Assembly: GCA_945863115.1 (NCBI GenBank)
Contig: CAMAYZ010000003.1
Location: 1 to 64,000 of the forward strand
Reading direction: 5' to 3'
Source of the DNA: Bifidobacterium breve
Lineage (GTDB): Bacteria; Actinomycetota; Actinomycetes; Nanopelagicales; Nanopelagicaceae
DNA length: 64,000 bases
Position numbers and translations under genes: made by a program. Positions 24,253 to 34,000 of the stretch are shown piece by piece. How positions within the stretch are numbered: the stretch's first letter is position 1; every line of letters begins with the position of its first letter. Below the pieces are notes generated by a model. It saw only the letters and a list, made by a program, of their open reading frames with translations, did no database searches and had not been told where the DNA came from.

Positions 24253-26627
24253 ACGACAGCTCCTGCGTAGGCGATAACACCGCGATCTATTCTTCCTAAT
24301 GCATCAGAAACTATTGGCGAAAGATGTGGTGAAGCTATTGCAATTTGGCGAAGCAAATCAATTATCTGCTTCATCGAACGAACAAAATCCCCCACCGTTA
24401 ATTCGGTCCCTTTAAGGATTGCTGTTAAAGAGTGGCCACTGGCCCATCTATAGGACGCCCAACAGAAGCCAGCATCTGGTTCACGAATTGGCTCCAACCC
24501 TAAATCGACCTCCAAGTCATTGATTTCAATCCACACTTTAACGAGATCTGAAAGCACTTCTTCGACCTGACCTCTTGGGAGTTTGGGTGGAGCATCTTTC
24601 CGACTTTCATAAACGAAGACCGAAACAATAGACACTAGTTCTGCTGCAGTAAGTTGTCCGAAAGCTTCACGACGAATCATTTCGGCAATCAAGATATCTG
24701 TCTCACCATAAATCTTGGAAAGTAATTTTCCGTTTGCGGTTATGGCATCATTGTTCAGATAACCAAATTTCTCGAGCATGACTTTTATCAAATCAAATCG
24801 TCGAGCGATAACGTGCGTGCGATTTGCAACCCTGGCACTTAAACCACTATTTTCTCGTCGCAATCGATCTGCTCGTTCAGCGATGCGGGCATGCGTTTCG
24901 CGGTCACTACATCCATGACAGGAATGGTTTCGGAGCGCTTTTCGCGCATCAGCAATTTTCTCTTCTTCAAACTCTCGAGCCTTTCTACGCTTGGTGGAAA
25001 GTCCGCGTTCTAATTCCTTGATCTCGAAACGAATCTGCGCATATTCCACAAAATCTCCAAGATGGCAACTAATCTCTTCTTCTAACTCCGAGATAGCATC
25101 GTTGTTACGCTTTATCTGGCGAGCTAAGCCAACAACCGCTTTATCCGCCTGGAATTGAGCAAAAGATGACTCCAATGAAGTTCGCGCACGAGCTGCGCCA
25201 AATTGCGATATCAAATTTATAGTCATGTTGTAGGTTGGTTTAAAAGAACTCTTTAGCGGATAAGTTCTGGTGGATGCGAGACCAGCGGCGGAAGCGCTAT
25301 CGATATCCTTGTTCCAAAGTATGACCGCGTTACCCTCAATATCAATTCCGCGTCGCCCAGCGCGACCAGTCAGCTGGGTGTATTCACCTGGGGTAACAGA
25401 CACATGCGATTCACCGTTCCATTTAGTTAACTTTTCTAAGACCACTGTTCGCGCCGGCATATTTATGCCGAGTGCAAGAGTCTCGGTAGCAAATACTGCT
25501 TTGATCAACCCCCGCTGAAACAACTCTTCAACGCACTCTTTAAACGCTGGTAGCAGCCCAGCATGGTGTGAAGCAATTCCTCTTTCCAATGAATCTACCC
25601 ACTCATGGAAACCGAGAACGATCAGATCATCTTCCGGCAACAACTTGGTCTTTTCTGAAATAACTTCACGAATTTGAGAACGCTCTTCGGCATTTGTAAG
25701 GCGTAAACCAGCGGCGAGACACTGTTTAACCGCGTTGTCACATTGCGCTCTGGAGAAAATAAATGTTATCGCTGGGAGCAAGCCCTCGCGATCTAATTTT
25801 TCAATGACTTCTGCACGTCCAAGAGCTTTGATCGTAGGTGTTATTTGTGAACTATCCCGCCAATTTTTCTTTCCGCCACTGTTACCGTATTTCGTGCGCA
25901 CTGCTCTGAGCGACTCTTTTTCTAACCGCAGGATTTCAGGGTTAACTTTGGTGCTCGATGAGAACAAATCGAGAAGGCGATTTCCAAATAAGACATGTTG
26001 GTAAAGTGGCACTGGGCGGGATTCACTAACAATTACTTGCATCTCACCACGCACCGTTTGCAACCAATCTCCGAATTCTTCAGCATTGGAAACCGTGGCC
26101 GACAAAGCTGCGACTTGGATACTTTCAGGCAAGTGAATCAAGATCTCTTCCCAAACCGCACCACGGAAGCGATCGGCGAGATAATGGACTTCGTCCATAA
26201 CCACATAGCGCAGATCTGTCAGTGTTGAAGACGCGGAATAGATCATGTTGCGAAGGACCTCAGTTGTCATGATTACGATTGGCGCTTCGGAATTAATGCT
26301 CGTGTCCCCAGTCAAAAGCCCGACATTGGATTCACCAAACATTGCCGACAAATCCTGAAATTTCTGATTCGATAACGCCTTAATTGGAGTTGTATAGAAA
26401 CATTTCTTCCCAGACTCCATTGCGAGGAATGCAGCAAACTCTCCAACTATAGTTTTGCCTGCACCTGTAGGAGCTGCGACCAAAACTGATTTACCGTTTT
26501 CTAACGCTTGGCAACCTTGGATTTGAAAATCATCCATGCTGAATGGGTATCTTCCTAGGAATTCATTTGTTAAACGATGAAGATTGCGGGCTTTAGCCTC
26601 GGCAAAGCGTTCTGCCGGAGTAGACAT
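24249..26627 (-). CDS. helY: DEAD/DEAH-box helicase HelY (Ski2/Mtr4-like)
   Basis: 792 aa from ATG 26627; an in-frame ATG at 26642 would add five residues. It is a superfamily-2 helicase: motif I VAAPTGAGKTIVGEFAA, motif II VVMDEVHYLADR (DEVH), motif III ALSATVSN, motif VI LTGRAGRRGID. A C-terminal helical part (DSHCT-like) contains the cysteine segment HSCHGCSDRETHARIAERA, seen in actinobacterial HelY. Mtr4/Ski2 relatives act on RNA; HelY's role is little studied. It is the first of four overlapping genes (helY-exo-lnt-ppm) and lies 67 bp after tatC. Confidence 0.92.
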   Translation of the reverse strand: MSTPAERFAEAKARNLHRLTNEFLGRYPFSMDDFQIQGCQALENGKSVLVAAPTGAGKTIVGEFAAFLAMESGKKCFYTTPIKALSNQKFQDLSAMFGESNVGLLTGDTSINSEAPIVIMTTEVLRNMIYSASSTLTDLRYVVMDEVHYLADRFRGAVWEEILIHLPESIQVAALSATVSNAEEFGDWLQTVRGEMQVIVSESRPVPLYQHVLFGNRLLDLFSSSTKVNPEILRLEKESLRAVRTKYGNSGGKKNWRDSSQITPTIKALGRAEVIEKLDREGLLPAITFIFSRAQCDNAVKQCLAAGLRLTNAEERSQIREVISEKTKLLPEDDLIVLGFHEWVDSLERGIASHHAGLLPAFKECVEELFQRGLIKAVFATETLALGINMPARTVVLEKLTKWNGESHVSVTPGEYTQLTGRAGRRGIDIEGNAVILWNKDIDSASAAGLASTRTYPLKSSFKPTYNMTINLISQFGAARARTSLESSFAQFQADKAVVGLARQIKRNNDAISELEEEISCHLGDFVEYAQIRFEIKELERGLSTKRRKAREFEEEKIADARKALRNHSCHGCSDRETHARIAERADRLRRENSGLSARVANRTHVIARRFDLIKVMLEKFGYLNNDAITANGKLLSKIYGETDILIAEMIRREAFGQLTAAELVSIVSVFVYESRKDAPPKLPRGQVEEVLSDLVKVWIEINDLEVDLGLEPIREPDAGFCWASYRWASGHSLTAILKGTELTVGDFVRSMKQIIDLLRQIAIASPHLSPIVSDALGRIDRGVIAYAGAVV

Positions 26628-26694
26628 AATTAAGCTGTCCATGTTCGCAAGGCACGAGGCATGACTTCAATCGATATCGTTTTAGACACTTGCG

Positions 26695-27468
26695 TTACTC
26701 GCTTCTGTTTTTGCGCTTTAACCGAGATTTATCAATCAGCAAAGAGATTCCGCCCGCTGCCAGATAGAGAAGAATCAGCGGACCAGCTAAGAAGAACAAT
26801 GTGATTGGATCTCCGGTTGGTGTTGCGATTGCTGAAAATAAAGTTATACCAAAGATTGCATAGCGCCAAGGACGGAGAATAGACCTACCGCTCAAGATGC
26901 CAGCTAAATTGAGTGCAATTAAAAAGACTGGAAGTTCAAAGGCAATCCCAAAAACCAAAATAAGTTGGGTGACGAAAGTTAAGTAGTCATCAAATTTCAC
27001 CAGGTTCGTCAACGAGCTAGGTGTAAAACTAAGAAGCACTTCTATTGCGATCGGTAAGACTAGATATCCAGCGAAAATTCCAACTGCAAAAAACGGAACA
27101 GCTCCTATTACGAAGAAGATGGAATTTCTTCGCTCTTTTTTATGTAGACCTGGGGAGATGAAGGCCCAGATTTGATAGAGCCAGACCGGCGAGGCGATAA
27201 TTAGTCCAAGAAGTATCGAAATCTTAACCTTTAAATCCAATGGCCCAAGAACTCCATTTATGTAGAGAATTCCGCAACTGTTATCTCCGGCAGAAGTTGC
27301 CGCTTCCAAATCACAAATGGGATTGGCAAGCCTTGCAATAATCTTTTCGTAAAAAATCCAGCCGATACAACTAGCTAAGGCGATTCCAATTGCCGATTTG
27401 AAGGCTCGAGAACGCAGTTCATTTAGATGTGAAAGCAAAGGCATAGCCTTTGCATTTTTACCGTTCAC
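26695..27468 (-). CDS. tatC: Sec-independent protein translocase TatC
   Basis: 257 aa from GTG 27468, with six predicted transmembrane helices. LLSHLNELRSRAFKSAIGIAL is the conserved N-terminus that binds twin-arginine signals, and SPVWLYQIWAFISPGLHKKERR is the family hallmark with its conserved Pro, Trp and Phe. It ends in a basic cytoplasmic tail. It starts 6 bases after the tatA stop. TatC with TatA exports folded proteins; a TatB was not seen. The pafBC-tatA-tatC-helY order is conserved across actinobacteria. Confidence 0.96.
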   Translation of the reverse strand: MNGKNAKAMPLLSHLNELRSRAFKSAIGIALASCIGWIFYEKIIARLANPICDLEAATSAGDNSCGILYINGVLGPLDLKVKISILLGLIIASPVWLYQIWAFISPGLHKKERRNSIFFVIGAVPFFAVGIFAGYLVLPIAIEVLLSFTPSSLTNLVKFDDYLTFVTQLILVFGIAFELPVFLIALNLAGILSGRSILRPWRYAIFGITLFSAIATPTGDPITLFFLAGPLILLYLAAGGISLLIDKSRLKRKNRSE

Positions 27469-27474
27469 TAATGT

Positions 27475-27651
27475 TTAGGAATCGGACTTAGTGGTATCGC
27501 CCTTTTCGTCGCCATCTTTCAACTCACTCTTAAATATTTTCAATGACTTAGCAATCGATTTTGCTGAGTCTGGAAGTTTCTTGGCGCCAAATAAAACAAC
27601 AAAAAGGACTACAACTATAATTAAGTGCCAACCTTGAAGTCCGCGTAGCAT
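27475..27651 (-). CDS. tatA: Sec-independent protein translocase TatA
   Basis: 58 aa. The ATG at 27651 is preceded by GGGGAG at good spacing. The sequence has the TatA plan: a short N-terminal stretch, one transmembrane helix ([21 protein letters not shown], with the FGAKKLP hinge), an amphipathic helix ([16 protein letters not shown]) and an acidic, charged tail. It is smaller than most TatA proteins but complete. It lies between pafC and tatC, which it joins to form the translocase; the TatC start follows within 6 bases. Confidence 0.95.
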   Translation of the reverse strand: MLRGLQGWHLIIVVVLFVVLFGAKKLPDSAKSIAKSLKIFKSELKDGDEKGDTTKSDS

Positions 27652-27699
27652 CTGCGCTCCCCTGCTCTCTTTTAGTTTTACTCATCTTGTTATGCTTGA

Positions 27700-27705
27700 A
27701 ATATA
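27700..27705 (-). promoter_or_regulatory. Possible -10 box for tatA
   Basis: TATATT on the minus strand lies in the 80-bp gap between pafC and tatA, about 50 bases before the tatA ATG. A TTGACG occurs just upstream, but only 12 bp away, too close for a standard -35. Weak evidence for a separate tat promoter. Confidence 0.25.
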
Positions 27706-27731
27706 GCCTAACTCACCCGTCAAATACTAGT

Positions 27732-28646
27732 TCAATACAACGCTCGAATAGCCCTAGCCCGCTCTTGTATTTCGTTGGCAAGAACCTTTGGTGCTGCGAC
27801 CTGGATTCCCGACCCGAAACCGATGATTGTTCTTATTAACCATTCGACATCTATTGGGTGAAGCTTTACCTGGAAGACATCTCCATCTTCAACGCTCTCA
27901 ATGATGGCTCGATTCTCCTCGATGAAGTGTCGGGCCGCTTTAGAAACAACTAACTCAATGTTTGAAATCCCACCCTTATGTTGCTGAGTCGTAGGTGTGT
28001 AGCTAATTTCGTCCCCACTTGATGTTTCAAAACTCAAAATGCGATCAACACGAAATGTTCGGTCGCCCATCGAGGTCTGACACCAAGCGTTTAGATACGT
28101 GTTGCTATTTGCTTGATAAATTTCGAGCGGAAGGATCAAACGCTCTGTAGTTTCATCTTTCTGGCCGCTGAGATAAACGATTTTCAGAGCATTTCCTTTA
28201 ACGATTGCCGCTTCAATCTTTTCCACCATTTCGGAGTTTTTTGAATCCACGACAACAACATAAGGATTTTCAAAAGAAAGGCTGCTCTTCAACTTAATCT
28301 TTAAAGCTTCAATCTCATCTGCAATTGAATCTGATCTGACCGATTTTAAAAGGTCAAGTGATACCAACAGTGAAGTGATCTCTGAACTAGTCATGCTTCT
28401 CGGTTTCTTCAAACTCTGCGGATCCGAAACTGTGACATAGCCATCCTCATAATACATTTCGATCAACTCAAGTGGTGTGTAGCCGGGAAGCCCACACATG
28501 TGAATCAAAATCAAGTCATCATTAATCTGTTTCTCCGAGACGCCAAATACCTGCGCGAGTTCAGCAATTGATATTCCCTGATGCTCAAGCAAGTAAGGCA
28601 CTAAATCGAGCGCTCTAGCTGTTCGATCTAGCGCTGATTCGCTCAC
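27732..28646 (-). CDS. pafC: WYL-domain transcription activator PafC
   Basis: 304 aa. An N-terminal winged-helix HTH (TARALDLVPYLLEHQGISIAELAQVFGVSEKQINDDLILIHMCGLPGY) is followed by a WYL sensor domain (~150-220; LPLEIYQANSNTYLNAWCQTSMGDRTFRVDRIL) and a C-terminal WCX extension. PafB and PafC form a heterodimer in mycobacteria that activates the LexA-independent DNA-damage response, probably by sensing single-stranded DNA. It overlaps pafB by 4 bp. Despite the name (proteasome accessory factor), these proteins are not part of pupylation, and no pupylation genes are present here. Confidence 0.92.
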   Translation of the reverse strand: MSESALDRTARALDLVPYLLEHQGISIAELAQVFGVSEKQINDDLILIHMCGLPGYTPLELIEMYYEDGYVTVSDPQSLKKPRSMTSSEITSLLVSLDLLKSVRSDSIADEIEALKIKLKSSLSFENPYVVVVDSKNSEMVEKIEAAIVKGNALKIVYLSGQKDETTERLILPLEIYQANSNTYLNAWCQTSMGDRTFRVDRILSFETSSGDEISYTPTTQQHKGGISNIELVVSKAARHFIEENRAIIESVEDGDVFQVKLHPIDVEWLIRTIIGFGSGIQVAAPKVLANEIQERARAIRALY

Positions 28647-29578
28647 GCTAAAACCCCATCAACTATGGCTAGAAGTTCTTCCTTGAGATTAACTGGTTCC
28701 AATATTCTCACATTCACACCATGCCAAATTAATTCTCGTAGAAATATTCGTTCATTCTCATAATTAATTACATAGGTGTCATATTCGCTCCCCTGCGATA
28801 GACGCTTTCCACGCTGTCTCAGCAGCGCCCCGGTCTCTCGCCTGATTTCGATCTTTGATGAGTGAATTACTTCGACATCGCTCTTTGGTAGATGATCGGC
28901 AACAGTAAAATCGGAGGGAATTTCGAACTCATTCTTCCTTTTTGATGTTTCGATAGCACCTAAGAACCTTGATAGTTTGAAAAGTCGGATCGCCTTGCGG
29001 TCGACATCCATACCAATCAGATACCAATAGCTATTCCAAAAAACTATTCGATAGGGTTCGAGCTGACGCAGTTTCAACGACGAGGAATCGTAAGCAAATT
29101 TGATTCTAGATTTCTGGAGGATTGCCTTGGCAATCTGTTCTAACAATTCAGAAGGATTATCGAATCGATATTTCATTCGGAATTCAAATTCAAGAGTTGC
29201 TGGGATCCCAAGAGACTGCAATTTACGGATTCCAGATTGAGCATTTGGCCCAAGAACTGAGTCATTCCAAAAACTACTAGCAATCGAGAGCAGGGCTAAC
29301 TCTCGACCTGAAAGATTAGGGACATTTAGTTCATAAGATTTCTGAGGAATCCGATAGCCCGGTTCATCTTCAAAAAAGATATCTAAATCCCCTACCTCAA
29401 TTTCAATACCCAAGGAACGCAGATCATCCTTATCGCGTTCAAACATCCGCTCCTTAGCTTCTTGGGTGCCTTCATAACCCGCAACGTTGCTGAGAATCTC
29501 TGACTTCTTCAGGTAGCGCTTTGTCGCGAGCAAGGCCAAAGTGAGGTTAATCAATCTCTCAGTTTTGCGGTCTGACAC
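28643..29578 (-). CDS. pafB: WYL-domain transcription activator PafB
   Basis: 311 aa from GTG 29578. The N-terminal HTH (RLINLTLALLATKRYLKKSEIL, then FERDKDDLRSLGIEIEVG) is followed by a WYL domain (YRIVFWNSYWYLIGMDVDRKAIRLFKLSRFLGAIE) and a WCX domain near the C-terminus. It partners PafC, coupled by a 4-bp overlap. The GTG has no Shine-Dalgarno but has TAGGGT exactly at -12 to -7, a leaderless promoter. In mycobacteria pafB follows pafA; here it is the first gene of its transcript. Confidence 0.92.
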   Translation of the reverse strand: MSDRKTERLINLTLALLATKRYLKKSEILSNVAGYEGTQEAKERMFERDKDDLRSLGIEIEVGDLDIFFEDEPGYRIPQKSYELNVPNLSGRELALLSIASSFWNDSVLGPNAQSGIRKLQSLGIPATLEFEFRMKYRFDNPSELLEQIAKAILQKSRIKFAYDSSSLKLRQLEPYRIVFWNSYWYLIGMDVDRKAIRLFKLSRFLGAIETSKRKNEFEIPSDFTVADHLPKSDVEVIHSSKIEIRRETGALLRQRGKRLSQGSEYDTYVINYENERIFLRELIWHGVNVRILEPVNLKEELLAIVDGVLA

Positions 29579-29584
29579 ACGAAA

Positions 29585-29590
29585 ACCCTA
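29585..29590 (-). promoter_or_regulatory. Leaderless -10 box of pafB
   Basis: TAGGGT on the minus strand lies at -12 to -7 from the pafB GTG (29578). No Shine-Dalgarno precedes that GTG. The 80-bp gap is shared with the divergent FKBP gene, which has its own Shine-Dalgarno. Confidence 0.55.
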
Positions 29591-29658
29591 GCGGTTTGGT
29601 AACCTTCACGCACCATTAACACCAATTGCTTTTGCAACAACTTCGAATCTGGAGACTC

Positions 29659-30207
29659 ATGGACCGTTTAAACACACGTAAAGTCAGAAGTTCGAAATCC
29701 TTACTCATAATCGGAGCTCTTGTTCTTACTGCATCATTAACTTCCTGCTCATTAGACGGTGGTTCTCCAAAAGCAAATACAGCACAAGGACAAGAGGAGC
29801 AAAATATGTCTGATTCACAACGCGAATATCTCTCAGTTTCCGATAACCCGGGCGTTGAACCAACAGTTGGAAAGCCAATCGGCGACGCTCCAACCTCATT
29901 GATTTCGCGAGATATTATTGTTGGAACTGGTGATGAAGTTGTTGCAACTTCAACGTTAACCGTTCACTACCAATTAATTTCTTGGCAGAGTGGCGAAATT
30001 TTGCAATCTTCTTGGAAATCAGCACCGATTGATTTCCCATTAAATGGAGTTATTGCAGGATGGCAACAAGGAATGCCTGGTATGAAAGTTGGCGGGCGTC
30101 GCCTCTTGGTAATCCCACCTGAACTTGCCTACGGAGCTTCTGGTAGCGGACCAATCGGGCCAAATGAAACTTTAGCTTTCGTTGTAGACCTCGTTGGTCT
30201 TCAGTAA
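29659..30207 (+). CDS. FKBP-type peptidyl-prolyl isomerase, lipoprotein
   Basis: 182 aa from ATG 29659, preceded by GGAG. A signal peptide with lipobox LTSC near residue 30 (LIIGALVLTASLTSC) indicates a membrane-anchored lipoprotein, to be processed by Lgt/Lsp and the Lnt encoded here. A single FKBP domain occupies ~90-182: SRDIIVGTGDEVVATSTLTVHYQLISW, FPLNGVIAGWQQGMPGMKVGGRRLLVIPPELAYG, GPNETLAFVVDLVGLQ. It catalyses proline isomerisation in exported proteins. FKBP genes commonly lie between pafA and pafB in actinobacteria; this is the only member of that stretch left between trmI and pafB. Confidence 0.93.
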   Translation: MDRLNTRKVRSSKSLLIIGALVLTASLTSCSLDGGSPKANTAQGQEEQNMSDSQREYLSVSDNPGVEPTVGKPIGDAPTSLISRDIIVGTGDEVVATSTLTVHYQLISWQSGEILQSSWKSAPIDFPLNGVIAGWQQGMPGMKVGGRRLLVIPPELAYGASGSGPIGPNETLAFVVDLVGLQ

Positions 30208-30211
30208 ATAG

Positions 30212-31060
30212 TCAGCTTTCAATTTCGTTAGTTCCATAGGCGCCTTTCGAAGGGCGTCTACGACGTGCTGGTGCAATTGTGTTTGGCGCTAAGCGTCTAG
30301 CCATTATCAGGAACGCAGTATGGGCGATCATCCGATGTTGTGGTCGAACTGCAAGTCCTTCATGATGCCAACCGCGGACCATCGTTTCGCTGCTCTCTGG
30401 TTCTGTGAAATTTCCGGAAGTCTTGATTGCTTCAGCGGTCTGTGAAAGTTGGGTTGTTGTAGCGACGTAAGCAATGAATACGCCGCCCGGAACGAGGGCT
30501 CGAGCCGCCATTTCAATACATTCCCAAGGTGCCAACATATCCAGAACAACTCTGTCATATTCACATTTGTGATCATGGTCTTGAACCGCGCCCATGCTTA
30601 AATTCCAGTTCTCAGGTATCCCACCAAAATATTGGGTTACATTCTTACTGGCAATTGTTGCGAATTCTTCTCGTTTCTCAAATGATTCAAGTTTTCCAGT
30701 CGGGCCAATCGCTCTTAAAAGTGAAATTGAAAGTGCACCAGAACCAACTCCGGCTTCTAAAACTCGAGTCCCTGGCGCAATGTCTGCCAATCCTAAAATC
30801 ATTGCAGCATCTTTCGGATAAACGATTGTTGCGCCCCTAGGCATAGCGAGAACGTAATCCGCTAACAGCGGTTTAAAGGCCAGAAACTTAAGTCCCCCAG
30901 TTGTTTCAACTACAGATCCCTCTGGTAATCCAACAACCTCATTGTGAACTAACCAGCCGTTGTGGGTATGCCACTCTTGATTTAACTGAAGGGTAATTGT
31001 GTGCATCTTCCCTTTTGCATCGGTAAGTTGAACCCGATCCCCTACTTGAAAATTAGACAT
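30212..31060 (-). CDS. trmI: tRNA (adenine-58-N1)-methyltransferase TrmI
   Basis: 282 aa. An N-terminal beta-barrel-like region (NFQVGDRVQLTDAKGKMHTITLQ) is followed by a Rossmann methyltransferase with SAM motif VLEAGVGSGALSISLLRAIGPTGKLESFEKRE and the later VVLDMLAPWECIEMAARALVPGG. It makes m1A58 in the T-loop of tRNAs. AGGAG lies ~9 bases before the ATG. In mycobacteria this gene flanks the proteasome cluster (arc/mpa, dop, pup, prcBA, pafA); none of those is present here. It converges on the FKBP gene with 4 bases between. Confidence 0.92.
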   Translation of the reverse strand: MSNFQVGDRVQLTDAKGKMHTITLQLNQEWHTHNGWLVHNEVVGLPEGSVVETTGGLKFLAFKPLLADYVLAMPRGATIVYPKDAAMILGLADIAPGTRVLEAGVGSGALSISLLRAIGPTGKLESFEKREEFATIASKNVTQYFGGIPENWNLSMGAVQDHDHKCEYDRVVLDMLAPWECIEMAARALVPGGVFIAYVATTTQLSQTAEAIKTSGNFTEPESSETMVRGWHHEGLAVRPQHRMIAHTAFLIMARRLAPNTIAPARRRRPSKGAYGTNEIES

Positions 31061-31079
31061 AACGATTCACTCCTAAAAT

Positions 31080-34000
31080 CTAATTTGCGTTGAAGTATTT
31101 AGCTTCGGGATGATGAACGATAATTGCCGAAGTAGATTGTTCTGGATGTAATTGGAACTCTTCACTTAGTTCAACACCGATGCGCTCTGTTTCAAGTAAT
31201 GCGCATAGTTGCAACTGTTGTTCTAGATCGGGACATGCGGGATAGCCGAATGAATACCTTGAACCTCGATAACCTTGATCGAGAATCGCGTCTATATCTG
31301 CTGCATCCTCGCTAGAAAAACCCAACTCTTCGCGAATTCGAGCATGCCAATGTTCTGCAAGTGCCTCGGTTAGCTGAACCGAAAGCCCATGTAGTTCTAG
31401 ATATTCCCGATATTCATTAGCTGCGAAAAGCTTTGCTGTTGCATCGCTAACACTCTGCCCCATGGTGACAACATGAAACGCTACGGTATCAATTTCGCCG
31501 CTATCTTTACTTCGGAAGAAGTCGCTCAGACATAACCTGCGGTCTCGAGTCTGTCTTGGAAATGTAAATCTAGTTCGTTCGCTTCCTTTTTCTGGGCCCT
31601 CGTGATGGAGAATTACTAGATCATTTCCTTCGCTGTAGCAAGGAAAATAACCGTAAACAACGGCAGCATTCAACCAACCATTTGATTGCACATCATTTAA
31701 TAACGAACGTAATCTTGGACGGCCTTCATTTTCAACCATTGCCTCGTATTCACCACGTTTGCCTTGCAACCCCCATTGGCCAACGAAAAGTGCTCTCTCG
31801 TCGAGTGCTCCAAGATATGAAGCCAGCGCAATCCCCTTAACTATTCGAGAACCATAGAATGGTGGGGTTGGAAGTTTATTCTTACTATCGACATCACTTC
31901 GATTAGTGTCAAGATTTGGAACTCTATTCGCACGAGTATTAGGTGTTCGGCGTTCGCGCAATGGTGGCAGAGCGGCACTTTCATCACCACGTTTTATCGA
32001 CATAATGGTGTCCATCAAACTTAAACCTTCAAAGGCATCTTTTGCGTAGCGAACAGTTCCATCAAAAGCTCCAGCGAGATCTTGTTCCACAAAGCTTCGC
32101 GTTAGTGCGGCGCCACCGAGAATAATGGGCCACTTTTCAGCCAATCCTCGACTCGATAACTCCTCTAGATTTTCTTTCATGATCACAGTTGATTTAACTA
32201 GTAAGCCAGACATTCCAATTACATCAACATTTGACTCTGTTGCAGCATCAATAATTTGATTCACAGTCTGCTTAATTCCAATATTTACAGTCTTATATCC
32301 ATTATTCGAGAGAATAATATCTACTAGATTCTTGCCGATGTCATGAACATCTCCCTTTACGGTGGCAAGCAGAATCGTTCCCTTGCCGGCATCTTCGCTC
32401 TTCTCCATATGTGGTTCGAGAAGAGCTACCGCAGTTTTCATAACCTCTGCAGATTGCAATACGAATGGAAGTTGCATTTGCCCGCTACCAAAAAGTTCGC
32501 CAACAGTTTTCATTCCCGATAGCAAATGCTCATTGATAATTGCTAGTGGTTTAATTCCAGATGTCATCGCTTCGTCAAGATCGGCTTCGAGTCCAACTTT
32601 CTCACCGTCAATAATTCTGCGCTCCAAGCGCTCGATGAGTGGAAGGGCGGCGAGCTCTGCGGCTCTAGTTATCTTTGAAGTTTTTGTTTCAACACCATCA
32701 AAAAGATTCAAGTAAATCTCTAAGGGATCGTAAGTGCAATTTCCATCCGCATCAAAGATCCGCTTGTCATAAACCAGATCCATTGCAACTTCTAATTGCT
32801 TCGGGTCAATTCGAGATATCGGTGTGATTTTTGAAGGGTGCACGATTGCAGAATCGAGTCCCATTTTTACTGCCTCAGCAAGAAAGACCGAGTTCAGGAC
32901 AATACGTGCTGCTGGGTTTAAGCCGAAGGAAACATTGGAAACGCCAAGCGTGGTTTGAACATCTGGATACTTTTTCTTTAATTCAGAGATTGCGTTGAGA
33001 GTTTCGATTCCATCACGTCTGGTTTCTTCTTGCCCAGTTGCAATCGGAAAGGTAAGACAATCTATTAAGATGTCACTGGTTAACATTCCCCAATTCTTAG
33101 TTAAATCTTCAATTAATCTACTTGCTACCGCAACTTTCCACTCTTGAGTTCGAGCCTGACCGGTTTCGTCAATCGTTAGAGCAACTACGGCCGCGCCATG
33201 CTCCTTAACTAACGGCATGATATTCGCGAATCTAGAAGTAGGACCATCACCATCTTCGTAATTAACAGAATTGATAACTGATCTGCCACCAAGGTGTTCA
33301 AGCCCAGCCTTGAGAACTGCGGGCTCGGTTGAATCTAGAACAATTGGAAGTGTAGAACTCGTTGCTAGTCTCGAAGCAAGTTCGTTCATGTCTGCAACAC
33401 CATCGCGGCCGACGTAATCAACCGATAGATCAAGCATATGAGCGCCATCACGGATTTGATCACGCGCAATTTCGATACAACTCTGCCAATCTTCAGCTAG
33501 CAGTGCATCTCTAAATGCTCGTGAACCATTTGCATTCGCGCGTTCCCCAATAGCCATGTAAGCAAGATCTTGACGGAATGGCACAAACTGATAAAGCGAA
33601 GAAGCGCCTATTTCGCGGGAAATTTTTCTTGAAACAAGTTTGTGGTTTCCAATCTGTTTAACAACTGCATCCATATGTGCCGGAGTAGTTCCGCAACATC
33701 CGCCGACTAAGGTCAGGCCATATGAATCAACAAAATTCTCAAGATAGTCCGCTAACTCATCCGGCCCAAGTGGATAGCTTGCTCCCTTAGGTCCAAGTTG
33801 CGGCAGCCCAGCATTTGGCATTACCGAAATTCCGATTGTGCTGTTTTTTGCGAGGACTCTTAGATGCTCACTCATCTCAGCAGGGCCAGTTGCGCAGTTC
33901 AGGCCAATTAGATCGATGTTCAATGGCTCCAGAGCATTTAGGGCAGCTCCGATTTCAGAGCCCAATAACATTGTTCCAGTTGCTTCAACCGTGACCTGCG

